Of a stretch of DNA of 64,000 bases, positions 34,835-43,751 are shown one piece after another (position 1 is the first letter of the stretch; each line of letters begins with the position of its first letter). The translations under genes were made by a program, and so were the position numbers. The stretch is from NCBI GenBank assembly GCA_036342255.1, contig JAZAUS010000002.1, positions 134,742-198,741 of the forward strand. The letters run 5' to 3'. The notes below the pieces were generated by a model, which saw only the letters and a program-made list of their open reading frames with translations, was not told the origin of the DNA and did no database searches. This DNA is from RUG11198 sp036342255. GTDB taxonomy: Bacteria > Bacillota_I > Bacilli_A > RF39 > UBA660.

Positions 34835-36989
34835 AATCATCACTAAAGAAAGCATCAAAGAAATCATCATCATTAATTGCATTTTCTGGTGGTGAAATTT
34901 CTTGTGGTGGTGTCTCTGATGTTGATGATTCTTTATTAGTTTCATCTCCTATTACTTCTGCTGTTTCATTTTTATTTTCATCATCTTCATCATCTTCTTC
35001 TTCTTCTGCTTCTAATTCAGCAATTTTAGCATCTATTTTCTTAATTAATTCATCAGTATCTATTGATGGGCTAGAAGCTGGTGCTGGTGATGAATTACCT
35101 TGTAATAATTCATTTATACTTCCACCAAATGGACTAGAATCTGCAAATGGATTACCCATTGGTGATCCACCACCAAATAATCCTCCTGCACCTCCAAGAG
35201 GTCCTGCTCCAGCAAATGGATTACCCATTGGTGATGCTGAAGATGGTTCCATATCTTCACTAGCCATCAGTTCTTCCATTTTCTTTTTCTTTTGTTCTTT
35301 TACAAATTCTTTAATATCAAATAATTGTACTTCCTTCTTTTCTCGAATTGGATAGTCTAATTTTTCATAAGTTTTTCCCCAGGCTCCTGTGGCATTTAGT
35401 TTCCATTCAGGAGTAAACTTAGTTTTAAATGGCATCATACGTAATCTTAAATCAATTACTTCAAATAGTTTCATTCTTTGTAAATCACTAACTGTTACAA
35501 GTGGTGTAGAGGATGTTTTTTCTTTTTCTTTAGATTTTACTTCTCCACACATTTTACTTATTTCTTCAAGTGCTTGTAACTCATTACTAATCAAGTATCT
35601 AATATTACAGTTACCTTTTATTGTTTCAGCATTTTCTTTGCCATATACTTGAGTAAGTTGGGCAAAGTTCTGGATGATAAAAGTAAATCTTATATGTCTA
35701 GAACGAGCTGCTGTAACCATAGTTGTAACATCTTTTAATTGTGGCATGTTAGCAAACTCATCTAGAATGAAGTTTGTTCTATAAGGTAGATGTCCACCAG
35801 CTTCTTGAGCTACATCTATTAATGTTTCATAACATTGTTTAATAAAGATAGTTGCTAATGGGTGTAATGTTTTCTTTTCATCTTGGACGATCATGAAAAC
35901 GGCTGTTTTCTTTCTACCTATATCTTTCATATCAAAGTCACTATAGGCTAACATTTCTGATAGATTATCACGAGATGAAAATAGTTTAATTTTTTGTTTA
36001 AAGGTAGATAATACGCCACCTTTTGTTTCTTCTGGTGCAAATACTGTACCTGATGCATTTATATAGGCTGGTTTAGCTGGATCTTTACCATTAAAATACT
36101 CTTTAATATAGTTATTGTTTGGCCCGCCAAATCTATCCTCTCCTAGTGTTGACATCAAGTTAACACTATTAAGATTTATTTGTTCTTCTGTTGCATCTTC
36201 AAAAAGTCCTAAAGATAAGCCTGAGAAGTAATCAGCACTTGAATTAGTCCAGAATGGATCATTGGCTTTTTCATCGGCCAATATATTTAGGGCTAAGTCA
36301 TCTAATAACTCAATAGCTTTATCTTGATTATCTTCTTTATATAATTTATATGGTAGGTTCATTGGGTTCCATGCATTTCCTTTTTGAGGATCACGGAAAT
36401 TTAGGATAACAATGTTATATCCTTTTTCTTTAAGCATACCTGCAGTACCTTCATATAATTCACCTTTTGGATCTGTTAATACCATTGACTCCCCTGCTTT
36501 GGCTAGAATTCTAATCATTGGAAATACGACTATTTGGGTTTTACCTGATCCAGTAGCACCAATAACTAAGTTATGTGCTTCTCCATCATCTACCCACATC
36601 TTCTTTCCATCACTTATAATAGGTATTCCAGCATGTTCAATTGTATCAGCAGAAGGATCTATTTCAAATAAACTTTTTTTCATTTCTTTTTCGCTACACC
36701 ATCTAGAATAACCTTTATCCTTTTTCTGCAATGTAAATCCAAATCCTTTTTCTCTTTCAAATATATGAGAACTAACAGAGAAAAGAACACCAATTATTAT
36801 TAGAAAAAATAAAACTAATGTTACTCCTATATATTTTGGTGTAAATGCTTCAAATGGCAATAAACCAGATAATTTTCCTTTTGTAGATATTGAATGAACA
36901 TTTAAAACGGCTATTGCACATATATATAATAATATGACGCAAAAAATACCAAATATTTTTACATCTTTTTCATCAACTCTAAATTTCAT
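34833..36989 (-). CDS. VirD4/TraG-family coupling ATPase, apparently orphan
   Basis: A 718-residue membrane ATPase of the type IV coupling family. Two TM helices lie in the first 75 residues. Walker A GATGSGKT is at 144-151, with LTDPKGELY (VirD4 family hallmark), FILDEFANMPQL (Walker B) and the late IIQNFAQLTQVYG. The last 150 residues are unusual: Gly/Pro/Phe repeats with SPMGNPFA twice, then a long acidic run and an FFDAFFSDD end. Such tails can recruit substrates. No relaxase, VirB4 or VirB6 gene is nearby, so its transport partner is unknown. Confidence 0.92.
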   Translation of the reverse strand: MKFRVDEKDVKIFGIFCVILLYICAIAVLNVHSISTKGKLSGLLPFEAFTPKYIGVTLVLFFLIIIGVLFSVSSHIFEREKGFGFTLQKKDKGYSRWCSEKEMKKSLFEIDPSADTIEHAGIPIISDGKKMWVDDGEAHNLVIGATGSGKTQIVVFPMIRILAKAGESMVLTDPKGELYEGTAGMLKEKGYNIVILNFRDPQKGNAWNPMNLPYKLYKEDNQDKAIELLDDLALNILADEKANDPFWTNSSADYFSGLSLGLFEDATEEQINLNSVNLMSTLGEDRFGGPNNNYIKEYFNGKDPAKPAYINASGTVFAPEETKGGVLSTFKQKIKLFSSRDNLSEMLAYSDFDMKDIGRKKTAVFMIVQDEKKTLHPLATIFIKQCYETLIDVAQEAGGHLPYRTNFILDEFANMPQLKDVTTMVTAARSRHIRFTFIIQNFAQLTQVYGKENAETIKGNCNIRYLISNELQALEEISKMCGEVKSKEKEKTSSTPLVTVSDLQRMKLFEVIDLRLRMMPFKTKFTPEWKLNATGAWGKTYEKLDYPIREKKEVQLFDIKEFVKEQKKKKMEELMASEDMEPSSASPMGNPFAGAGPLGGAGGLFGGGSPMGNPFADSSPFGGSINELLQGNSSPAPASSPSIDTDELIKKIDAKIAELEAEEEEDDEDDENKNETAEVIGDETNKESSTSETPPQEISPPENAINDDDFFDAFFSDD

Positions 36990-37028
36990 AAAATCCTCCC
37001 TTTTTAATAAATCTCGAACTTCATTAGA

Positions 37029-37057
37029 ATTATATCATATATCGTGAAAACTATCAA
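37029..37057 (-). promoter_or_regulatory. Coupling-ATPase gene promoter
   Basis: Minus strand: TTGATA (37057-37052), 17-bp spacer, TATAAT (37034-37029). Confidence 0.75.
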
Positions 37058-37129
37058 TTAATTTTTTATAGTTTTTGTTAATCTCTGGTTATAAAACAAT
37101 TGATTTTAGGCTTTATTTAAAAATAGATG

Positions 37130-37158
37130 TTGTTTTTTAATGAGTTTTTTGCTATCAT
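37130..37158 (+). promoter_or_regulatory. PrsA-like gene promoter
   Basis: TTGTTT at 37130-37135, 17-bp spacer, TATCAT at 37153-37158; the SD GGAGGGAGG follows. Confidence 0.55.
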
Positions 37159-37186
37159 AGTAATGAGCTTTAGGAGGGAGGATATA

Positions 37187-38605
37187 ATGAGTAAAGATAA
37201 TTTAGATAAGAATGATAACAAAAAGAAGACTACTAAAGGTGCTAAGAATAGTAAGAAAACTGACACTAAGAAAAAGAATACTTCTACTAATAAGGCATCA
37301 TCTAAAAGAGATATAGATACAAAAACTAAAGCTAAAAAAAATAATATAGAGGAAAAGAAAGAGAAAGATCTTGAGGCAGTGATGGTATTCGATGATGAAT
37401 ATGATGAAGATCTTGAAGAATTCTATGATGATGACGACGAAGTTGAAGTTGTAGAGGTTAAGAAAGAAGATAAGAAAAAAGAAGAAGAAAGAAAAAGGAA
37501 AGAAGAAGAAAAGAAAAAACAAAAGGAAGAAAGGGATAGAATCAAAAAAATTGAGAAGATGGCTAAGAGAAATAATAAAGCTAAAAAAGAGTTTGATTTT
37601 AGTAAGTTGGATAATCCTGAATTATTCCATATTACTTTAGCATTTATTATTGGTGCTGCTCTTGCTACAATTGTTGCTTTTATTGTTTGGCCAGATCGTA
37701 TAGCTACTCTTAAGAATGGTGAACAACCTATTGTTAAGGTGGCTGGAAAGACTTATACGGCTGATAACTTATATAAACGTATGAAAGATCATTATTCTGT
37801 TAGTCAGTTATTAGATCAAATTGATACTGATATATTGACAAAGAAATATCCAGAAACTGCTGAGATGAAAAAAGAAGTTGAGGCTACAGCAGAAAATTAT
37901 ATTAATATGTATAAGCAATATTATAATTATACAGAAGAACAATTTTTATCTGCTAATGGGTTTACTTCTAAAGATGATTATTTAGATTATTTGAGATTAG
38001 ATAATAGAAGAAAAAAATATGAAGAAGATTATGTTAAGGATAATTTAAGTGATAAAGAAATTGAAAAATACTATAAGGATAATGTTTATGGTGATATTAA
38101 GTGTGAACATGTACTAGTTGAAGTTGCTAGTGAGGAAGAGTCTTCTTCAAATGAAAAATCTAATAAGTTAAAAGATGCTGATGCTAAGAAATTAGCTCAA
38201 GAAATAATTGATAAGATTAATGATGGAACTTCTTGGAAAGATATTCAAAAGAAATATAAAGATAAAGTTACATATGAAAATCTTGGATATCAATCTTGGG
38301 ATTCAGATTTAGAGACATCTTTTAAAGATGCTTTAAAGAAAATGGATAATAAGAGTTATTCTGATGAACCTGTTAAGACTTCTTATGGTTATCATGTTAT
38401 TTATCGTGAAACACAAAAAGATACTCCTAGTTTGAAGAATACTAAGGATAAGATTATTGAAAAACTAGTTGATAGTAAAATTAAAGAAGATAATAATCTT
38501 TTATATAAAGCTTTGATTAGTCTTCGTAAAGACAAAAAGATTAAGTTCTCTGATACAGATATGAAAGAGAAATATGATACTTATGTAAAACAATATAATA
38601 AATAA
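37187..38605 (+). CDS. PrsA-like membrane-anchored peptidyl-prolyl isomerase
   Basis: An extracytoplasmic foldase. From the ATG at 37187 (GGAGGGAGG upstream) it has 472 residues. The first 140 are cytoplasmic and extremely charged (Lys-rich, then acidic, then Lys/Glu). A TM follows at about 152-172 (HITLAFIIGAALATIVAFIVW region), then a SurA-like N-domain and a parvulin domain with CEHVLVEVASEEE and TSYGYHVIYRETQ. PrsA is normally a lipoprotein; here a TM and long cytoplasmic tail replace the lipobox. It stands alone between two terminators. Confidence 0.85.
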   Translation: MSKDNLDKNDNKKKTTKGAKNSKKTDTKKKNTSTNKASSKRDIDTKTKAKKNNIEEKKEKDLEAVMVFDDEYDEDLEEFYDDDDEVEVVEVKKEDKKKEEERKRKEEEKKKQKEERDRIKKIEKMAKRNNKAKKEFDFSKLDNPELFHITLAFIIGAALATIVAFIVWPDRIATLKNGEQPIVKVAGKTYTADNLYKRMKDHYSVSQLLDQIDTDILTKKYPETAEMKKEVEATAENYINMYKQYYNYTEEQFLSANGFTSKDDYLDYLRLDNRRKKYEEDYVKDNLSDKEIEKYYKDNVYGDIKCEHVLVEVASEEESSSNEKSNKLKDADAKKLAQEIIDKINDGTSWKDIQKKYKDKVTYENLGYQSWDSDLETSFKDALKKMDNKSYSDEPVKTSYGYHVIYRETQKDTPSLKNTKDKIIEKLVDSKIKEDNNLLYKALISLRKDKKIKFSDTDMKEKYDTYVKQYNK

Positions 38606-38606
38606 T

Positions 38607-38641
38607 AAAAAAGGTCAATGATTAGAACATTGACCTTTTTT
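38607..38641. terminator. Bidirectional terminator
   Basis: AAAAAAGGTCAATG pairs with CATTGACCTTTTTT; shared by the PrsA-like gene and the converging PH-like gene. Confidence 0.9.
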
Positions 38642-38648
38642 ATTATAC

Positions 38649-39614
38649 TTATTTCTTAGTTATTTTTTTATTGTTATATGTTAAAAATCTAATTATTTTA
38701 TTTAATTCTCTTTCTGGTACTCTGGTGAAACGAAATATTAGTTTGTTTTTATTATATATTTTTATATTATACATTATTAAAGCATCACTAGCACTTCTTT
38801 TGTATTTTATTTCATCTAAATCATTATAAGATAATTCTTTTGTTATAAATAATTTTCTATATTTAATGGTATTAAGATCCATATACAAATATTTTCTTAT
38901 TTCATAAAAACCATATAAAATTGGAATTAATGATGGTAAAAATGAAGAGATAAATTTTAATATATTTCTATCTACTAAATATTCTTCATAGCCAAGTACT
39001 ATTAAGAAAAGACATAATATACCAATTAAAAATCCTATTATGGCTAAAGGGGGAATACCTTTAACTTCAACTTTTTCTTTAGAAACTATAGGCTTTTTTC
39101 CATATTTTTCTAGTGTTTTTAATAGTTTATTATAGTTATCACTTAATTGGTCTATTGTTATTTTTTTGTTATTTCCATAGATTATTATTATTCCTTTTCC
39201 TAAAGGGTCAAAATCAATCTTGTTTATATCATTAATCTTAATATTTATACATTTTCTAAATAATCTATGAACTTCTAAGTTATCATCATTAACTACTATT
39301 CTCCATGAGAAGGCTATAATAAAATAAAAGACACCTATACTTAGGATAAATAGTGGTATTATAAAATAATCTGATGTTACAGGTTTGTTTTCTATTAAAA
39401 AGATGATACTAAATATTATGAATACAAATAAGGCTAGACCAACAAACATATATCCAAGAACTTTGATTGCATCAGGACTTTTTAAAATATAATTATTATC
39501 ATCTTTTTCATTACTATATTTTTTGTCATCTTTTGTATGTAGATTATTTAATACTAATGTTAATATACTTAATGTTAAAGCATATACTATGCCTTTAATC
39601 ACTGTGCTAGTCAT
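38649..39614 (-). CDS. Hypothetical membrane protein, possible double PH-like fold
   Basis: A 321-residue protein with an N-terminal hydrophobic segment, two TMs near 50-110, a soluble beta-rich segment (about 108-172), two more TMs near 188-240, and a second similar soluble segment (about 245-315). The halves look like an internal duplication (LEVHRLFRKCINIKINDINKI versus TIKYRKLFITKELSYNDLDEI), reminiscent of bacterial PH domains. I do not recognise a named family with certainty. It lies 17 nt after argS and is probably co-transcribed with hisS-argS. Confidence 0.65.
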   Translation of the reverse strand: MTSTVIKGIVYALTLSILTLVLNNLHTKDDKKYSNEKDDNNYILKSPDAIKVLGYMFVGLALFVFIIFSIIFLIENKPVTSDYFIIPLFILSIGVFYFIIAFSWRIVVNDDNLEVHRLFRKCINIKINDINKIDFDPLGKGIIIIYGNNKKITIDQLSDNYNKLLKTLEKYGKKPIVSKEKVEVKGIPPLAIIGFLIGILCLFLIVLGYEEYLVDRNILKFISSFLPSLIPILYGFYEIRKYLYMDLNTIKYRKLFITKELSYNDLDEIKYKRSASDALIMYNIKIYNKNKLIFRFTRVPERELNKIIRFLTYNNKKITKK

Positions 39615-39631
39615 ATAATTACTCCTTTTTA

Positions 39632-41353
39632 TTACATTTTTTCTACTTCATCTATTGCTAAAATATTTAATAAATTACTAATAGTATTACTTACTAATTT
39701 AGTTAAAGATAAATAATTATTCTTTAATTTAATATCTTTTTCATTAGTTATATTTATATCATTGTAGAATTTATTATATAAATTACATAATTCAAATAAA
39801 TATTCACATATAATATTAGGACTAGTATTTATATATGATTTATATAATTCTTTAGATAGGTTAATAATCTTAACATAAATATCTCTTATATCATCATTAA
39901 TTATATCTATTTTATAATCTATTTCATCATTATTTCTTAGAATAGATTTACATCTTACTAATGTATATAGTATATATGGACCTGTTTTTCCTTCAAATGA
40001 TGAGAATTTAACTGGATCAAAGATATAATCTGTCTTTCTATATGGAAGTAAATCTGTATATTTAAGAGTAGCAATAGTTAATTTCTCAATTATTTCTTCT
40101 TTTTCTTTTGGAGATAGATTATCTTTTACTTTTTTGGTAATTTCTTTTTTGATCATATCTATTAAGCTTGATAATTCCATTACTCCACCATCTCTTGTTT
40201 TAAATGGTTTTCCATCTGGTCCATTAATGGTACCAAAATCATAATGAGCTAATTTAGTGCTTTTTGGTACTAAACCAGATTTGTAAGCACCTCTAAATAC
40301 TTGAGTGAAGCTTAGTGATTGTCTAGTATCAACAACATACCATATTTCATCAGGTTTATAATCTTTCATACGCATATAAATGGTCGCAAGATCTCTTGTT
40401 TCATATTTTGTTGAACCATCACTTTTAATAACCATAAGTGGTGGTATTTCTTTTTTATCATCTGGTTCAGATATATCCATTACGATAGCACCTTCAGATT
40501 CATGCAAATATGGTTTCATTACTTTTAAAGTGTCATCTACATAATCTAAAGCTATCATTTCTCCATTCCAAACATCAAATTCACAATTAAGTCTTTTGTA
40601 TATTTTCTTTATTTCTTCTGAAGAAATGGCAACCATTTGTTTCCATAATTCGATGTATCCTTTTCTACCAGTTTCTACTTCTTTAGTTATTTCTCTTACT
40701 TGTTCCATTCTTTTAGAATCTTCGTTTGCAGCATTTGATGCTTGTGGATACATTCTTCCTAGATCTTTTACAGTTAAATTAACTTTGGGATATTCTCCTT
40801 TATAGTTATCATCAAAGAAGACTAAATCTGGTTGTTCTAGCATTAATTGTGATATAAGCATACCTGATTGTCTTCCTAGATCACCTAGGTGAACATCTCC
40901 TATTACTTTATTGCCGTAAATTTTAGCTATTCTTTTTAAAGATTCTCCAATGTTAGCGCTACGCATATGTCCAACATGTAAAGCTTTAGCTGCATTAGCA
41001 CCACCATAATCTATAACAATAGTTTTACTTTTATCTTTATCAATATGTGTATTAAAATCTTTTAAAGATTTATTCATATAATCGGCTATTACTTTATCAC
41101 TAAAAGATAGGTTAATAAAACCTGGACCTGCTATATTTACATTAACAAATCTATCATCTAGTTTAGTAATTATTTCATTAGCTATATCTCTGGGATTCTT
41201 ATGATATTTTTTAGCTAAAGGCATAGCTATATTTACTTGGAATTGTCCTAAGTTAGGTACAGATGAAGAAACTAAAGCGCATTCTTCATCTGTATAGCCT
41301 AAATCATTAATTACTTTATTTAAATATATTTCTGTTTCTTTTATTAAACTCAT
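39632..41353 (-). CDS. argS: Arginyl-tRNA synthetase
   Basis: A class I synthetase that charges tRNA-Arg. The 573 residues contain the N-terminal additional domain, the HIGH-type motif HVGHMRS at 126-132 after GGANAAKAL, the FKTRDGG motif near 385 in place of KMSK, and the DALR anticodon-binding domain with FEGKTGPYILYTLVRC. Length is normal. The start overlaps the hisS stop by one nucleotide. Confidence 0.97.
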   Translation of the reverse strand: MSLIKETEIYLNKVINDLGYTDEECALVSSSVPNLGQFQVNIAMPLAKKYHKNPRDIANEIITKLDDRFVNVNIAGPGFINLSFSDKVIADYMNKSLKDFNTHIDKDKSKTIVIDYGGANAAKALHVGHMRSANIGESLKRIAKIYGNKVIGDVHLGDLGRQSGMLISQLMLEQPDLVFFDDNYKGEYPKVNLTVKDLGRMYPQASNAANEDSKRMEQVREITKEVETGRKGYIELWKQMVAISSEEIKKIYKRLNCEFDVWNGEMIALDYVDDTLKVMKPYLHESEGAIVMDISEPDDKKEIPPLMVIKSDGSTKYETRDLATIYMRMKDYKPDEIWYVVDTRQSLSFTQVFRGAYKSGLVPKSTKLAHYDFGTINGPDGKPFKTRDGGVMELSSLIDMIKKEITKKVKDNLSPKEKEEIIEKLTIATLKYTDLLPYRKTDYIFDPVKFSSFEGKTGPYILYTLVRCKSILRNNDEIDYKIDIINDDIRDIYVKIINLSKELYKSYINTSPNIICEYLFELCNLYNKFYNDINITNEKDIKLKNNYLSLTKLVSNTISNLLNILAIDEVEKM

Positions 41354-42642
41354 TAAATATCATCTCTTATCTTTTTTATATCATCTATTTTATATTCTTT
41401 CTCTATTCCTGTATTCATATTCTTGATTTTAATAATACCAGATGATAATTCATTTTCTCCTAGTACTAAGACATTAGGAATATTATTTTTATCAGCCCAT
41501 TCAAAACATTTTTTTATTTTTCTTTTATTCATTTCTACATTTATTTTAAGGCCTAATTCTCTTAAAGAGTTGGCTAGTTTTAGGGCTTCTTTTTCTGTTT
41601 CCATAGGTATTATATATAAATCTATATTAGAATAATTATCAAATATCTTTTCATCTTTTAATAATTCATAGATAGAAGATAGACCAAAGCTTATACCTAT
41701 GGCTGGATATGAATTACCATCATTAATGAAGTCTGTAATCATGTTATCATATCTTCCACCTGCAGCTATACTTGATGTAATCTTGTTATTTTTATCAAAT
41801 ACTTCAAAGACATTACCTGTGTAATAGTCTTGACCTCTTGCTAGAGTTGATGTAAAAGTACAATATTTATCTATCTTTAAAGCTTTTAGATAACCTTCAA
41901 GATTATTTAATTCTTCTAGGCCTATACTTAGTTCTTTTATAGATGTATCTTTATATTTTTTAGTTAATTCTTTTAAAGATAGATTAAAGGAATCAAGTAA
42001 GATATTAACTTGGTTTTCTTTTATACCAATATCTATTAAATAATCAATAAATTCTTTTTTAGATATTTTATTCATCTTATCAATAATAGTAATAGTAGGA
42101 CTAATAAGTTCTTCTTCAATACCACTTGCAATAATTAGACCTCGCATTAGGTTTCTACTATTATATTTGATATCTATATCTATATTTAATTTATTAAAGG
42201 CATTAACAAATAAATTTAGAGATTCAGCTTCAATCATTTGGCCAGATAGACCTACTACATCAACATCACATTGGGTAAATTCTCTATCACGACCTAATTT
42301 AATTGGTCCATCTCTAAATACTCTAGATATTTCATATCTTTTAAAAGGAAAAGATATTTTATTTTTATTAAGAGCTACAAATTTAGCAAACGGTACAGTT
42401 AAATCATATCTAAGACCTAGTTTTCTTTCTCCTTGATCAGTTAATTTATATATCTCCTTTAATATATCATTATTCTCATCATATTTACCACTTAACATAT
42501 CATAATAGCAAATAATAGAGGTTTCTATTGGAAGATAACCATATTCTTCAAATGTTTCTTTTAAGATATTATTAATATAATTTCTAATTATTTGTTCTTT
42601 TGGTAAATAATCTTTGCATCCTTTTACATTTTGTATTTTCAT
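41353..42642 (-). CDS. hisS: Histidyl-tRNA synthetase
   Basis: A class II synthetase that charges tRNA-His. The 429 residues show motif 1 and motif 2 (RYEISRVFRDGPIKLGRDREF near 103-123), the HisRS-specific LARGQDYYTGNVFEV near 263-277, AAGGRYDN near 288-295, and the C-terminal anticodon domain. The SD is AAGGAGAG. It is the first gene of hisS-argS and the following PH-like gene. Confidence 0.97.
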   Translation of the reverse strand: MKIQNVKGCKDYLPKEQIIRNYINNILKETFEEYGYLPIETSIICYYDMLSGKYDENNDILKEIYKLTDQGERKLGLRYDLTVPFAKFVALNKNKISFPFKRYEISRVFRDGPIKLGRDREFTQCDVDVVGLSGQMIEAESLNLFVNAFNKLNIDIDIKYNSRNLMRGLIIASGIEEELISPTITIIDKMNKISKKEFIDYLIDIGIKENQVNILLDSFNLSLKELTKKYKDTSIKELSIGLEELNNLEGYLKALKIDKYCTFTSTLARGQDYYTGNVFEVFDKNNKITSSIAAGGRYDNMITDFINDGNSYPAIGISFGLSSIYELLKDEKIFDNYSNIDLYIIPMETEKEALKLANSLRELGLKINVEMNKRKIKKCFEWADKNNIPNVLVLGENELSSGIIKIKNMNTGIEKEYKIDDIKKIRDDI

Positions 42643-42695
42643 AAATACACACTCTCCTTCGTATATTATACAATAATTATCAGTAAAATAAAAGA

Positions 42696-42735
42696 AGATT
42701 TTATAACAAAAATGATGTTATAAAACCTTTTTTAT
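42696..42735 (-). terminator. Terminator of the Fic gene
   Basis: TTTTATAACA pairs with TGTTATAAAA; the left arm overlaps the Fic stop codon. The T tract after the hairpin on minus is short and broken, so efficiency is uncertain. Confidence 0.55.
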
Positions 42736-43636
42736 TATTTAAACTAATTTTTTTGGCTAATTTTTTTACATCTCTTTTACTACTTTTAGATGGACTACTA
42801 AAAGCTTTTTCATTTGTTTTAAGACAATTAGTTAAGAAATAAATTTGTTCATCTGTCATGTTTAGGCAAAAATCTAACCATTTATTTATCTCGTCATTGC
42901 AATCATGTTCTAAGTCAAAGTATAAGTCATTAATTCTTTTAGCATACGTTGGTTGAGTACGTAGAATACTATTTGATATATGTAAAGGTGCTATTTTTAA
43001 TTTTAGATTATATAATTTATTAACTATTTCAGTAAATTTCATATCATATAATAATCTACTTGTTCTACCATTACCATCACCAAATGGGTGAATTCTTATG
43101 AATAATAATGATGCTAAAGCACTTTTTAAGAATGGATTACTATTTATTGAGGAAATAGATCCTTTATTATAGAATTCAAAGAAGTCTTCCATGAATTTAT
43201 TTATATCTTCTGGTTCTACTCCATACCAATATATAAATGGATTATGTTGCTTGTCAAAATATCCTATCCAAGCTATATCTTTTCTATAATCAGTCTTTTT
43301 ATTACTATTAAGAGCAAATTTATGCATTTCTTTTATTCTATTATGGCTGATATTTAAAGATTTATAGAATATATCTTTATCATCTATATCATTTGGATTT
43401 ATAATATGCTTTTCTATTTGGTTTGATTTCTTTATTTCATCTTGAAAAGCAAATTTAAGGAATAATGCTACATTTTCTTTGTCTAAGTTCTGTAATAGTT
43501 TTATATAATCATCAAAGGCTTTATTTGTATCTTCAAGATGATATAATAGATTGCTATCAAGTTTTATTTTGTTTATGTAATCATTAATATTAAAATATTC
43601 AACTCTTGATAAATTAACTCCATTTTCTGGACCCAT
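42701..43636 (-). CDS. Fic-domain protein
   Basis: Fic enzymes usually transfer AMP to hydroxyl groups of target proteins. The 311-residue product has an N-terminal helical region and the active-site motif HPFGDGNGR near 187-195, complete with catalytic His. An upstream SNQIEKH near 74-80 resembles the inhibitory [ST]xxxE[GN] helix of class II Fic proteins, though the G/N position is Lys. The start is the ATG at 43636 behind GGGGGTGAT. Its promoter is at 43665-43692. No antitoxin gene is adjacent, so it may be self-inhibited. Confidence 0.9.
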   Translation of the reverse strand: MGPENGVNLSRVEYFNINDYINKIKLDSNLLYHLEDTNKAFDDYIKLLQNLDKENVALFLKFAFQDEIKKSNQIEKHIINPNDIDDKDIFYKSLNISHNRIKEMHKFALNSNKKTDYRKDIAWIGYFDKQHNPFIYWYGVEPEDINKFMEDFFEFYNKGSISSINSNPFLKSALASLLFIRIHPFGDGNGRTSRLLYDMKFTEIVNKLYNLKLKIAPLHISNSILRTQPTYAKRINDLYFDLEHDCNDEINKWLDFCLNMTDEQIYFLTNCLKTNEKAFSSPSKSSKRDVKKLAKKISLNNKKGFITSFLL

Positions 43637-43664
43637 TATCAATCACCCCCAAAATTTGCTAGTT

Positions 43665-43692
43665 ATTATAGCATATTATTATATTTTGTCAA
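43665..43692 (-). promoter_or_regulatory. Fic gene promoter
   Basis: Minus strand: TTGACA (43692-43687), 16-bp spacer, TATAAT (43670-43665). Confidence 0.75.
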
Positions 43693-43714
43693 CTTCTAGT
43701 TATATTATTTTATA

Positions 43715-43747
43715 AAAAATAGACTTTCTAAATAAAAGTCTATTTTT
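43715..43747 (-). terminator. Terminator of the HerA-like gene
   Basis: AAAAATAGACTTT pairs with AAAGTCTATTTTT, directly after the HerA-like stop. Confidence 0.85.
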
Positions 43748-43751
43748 ATTA

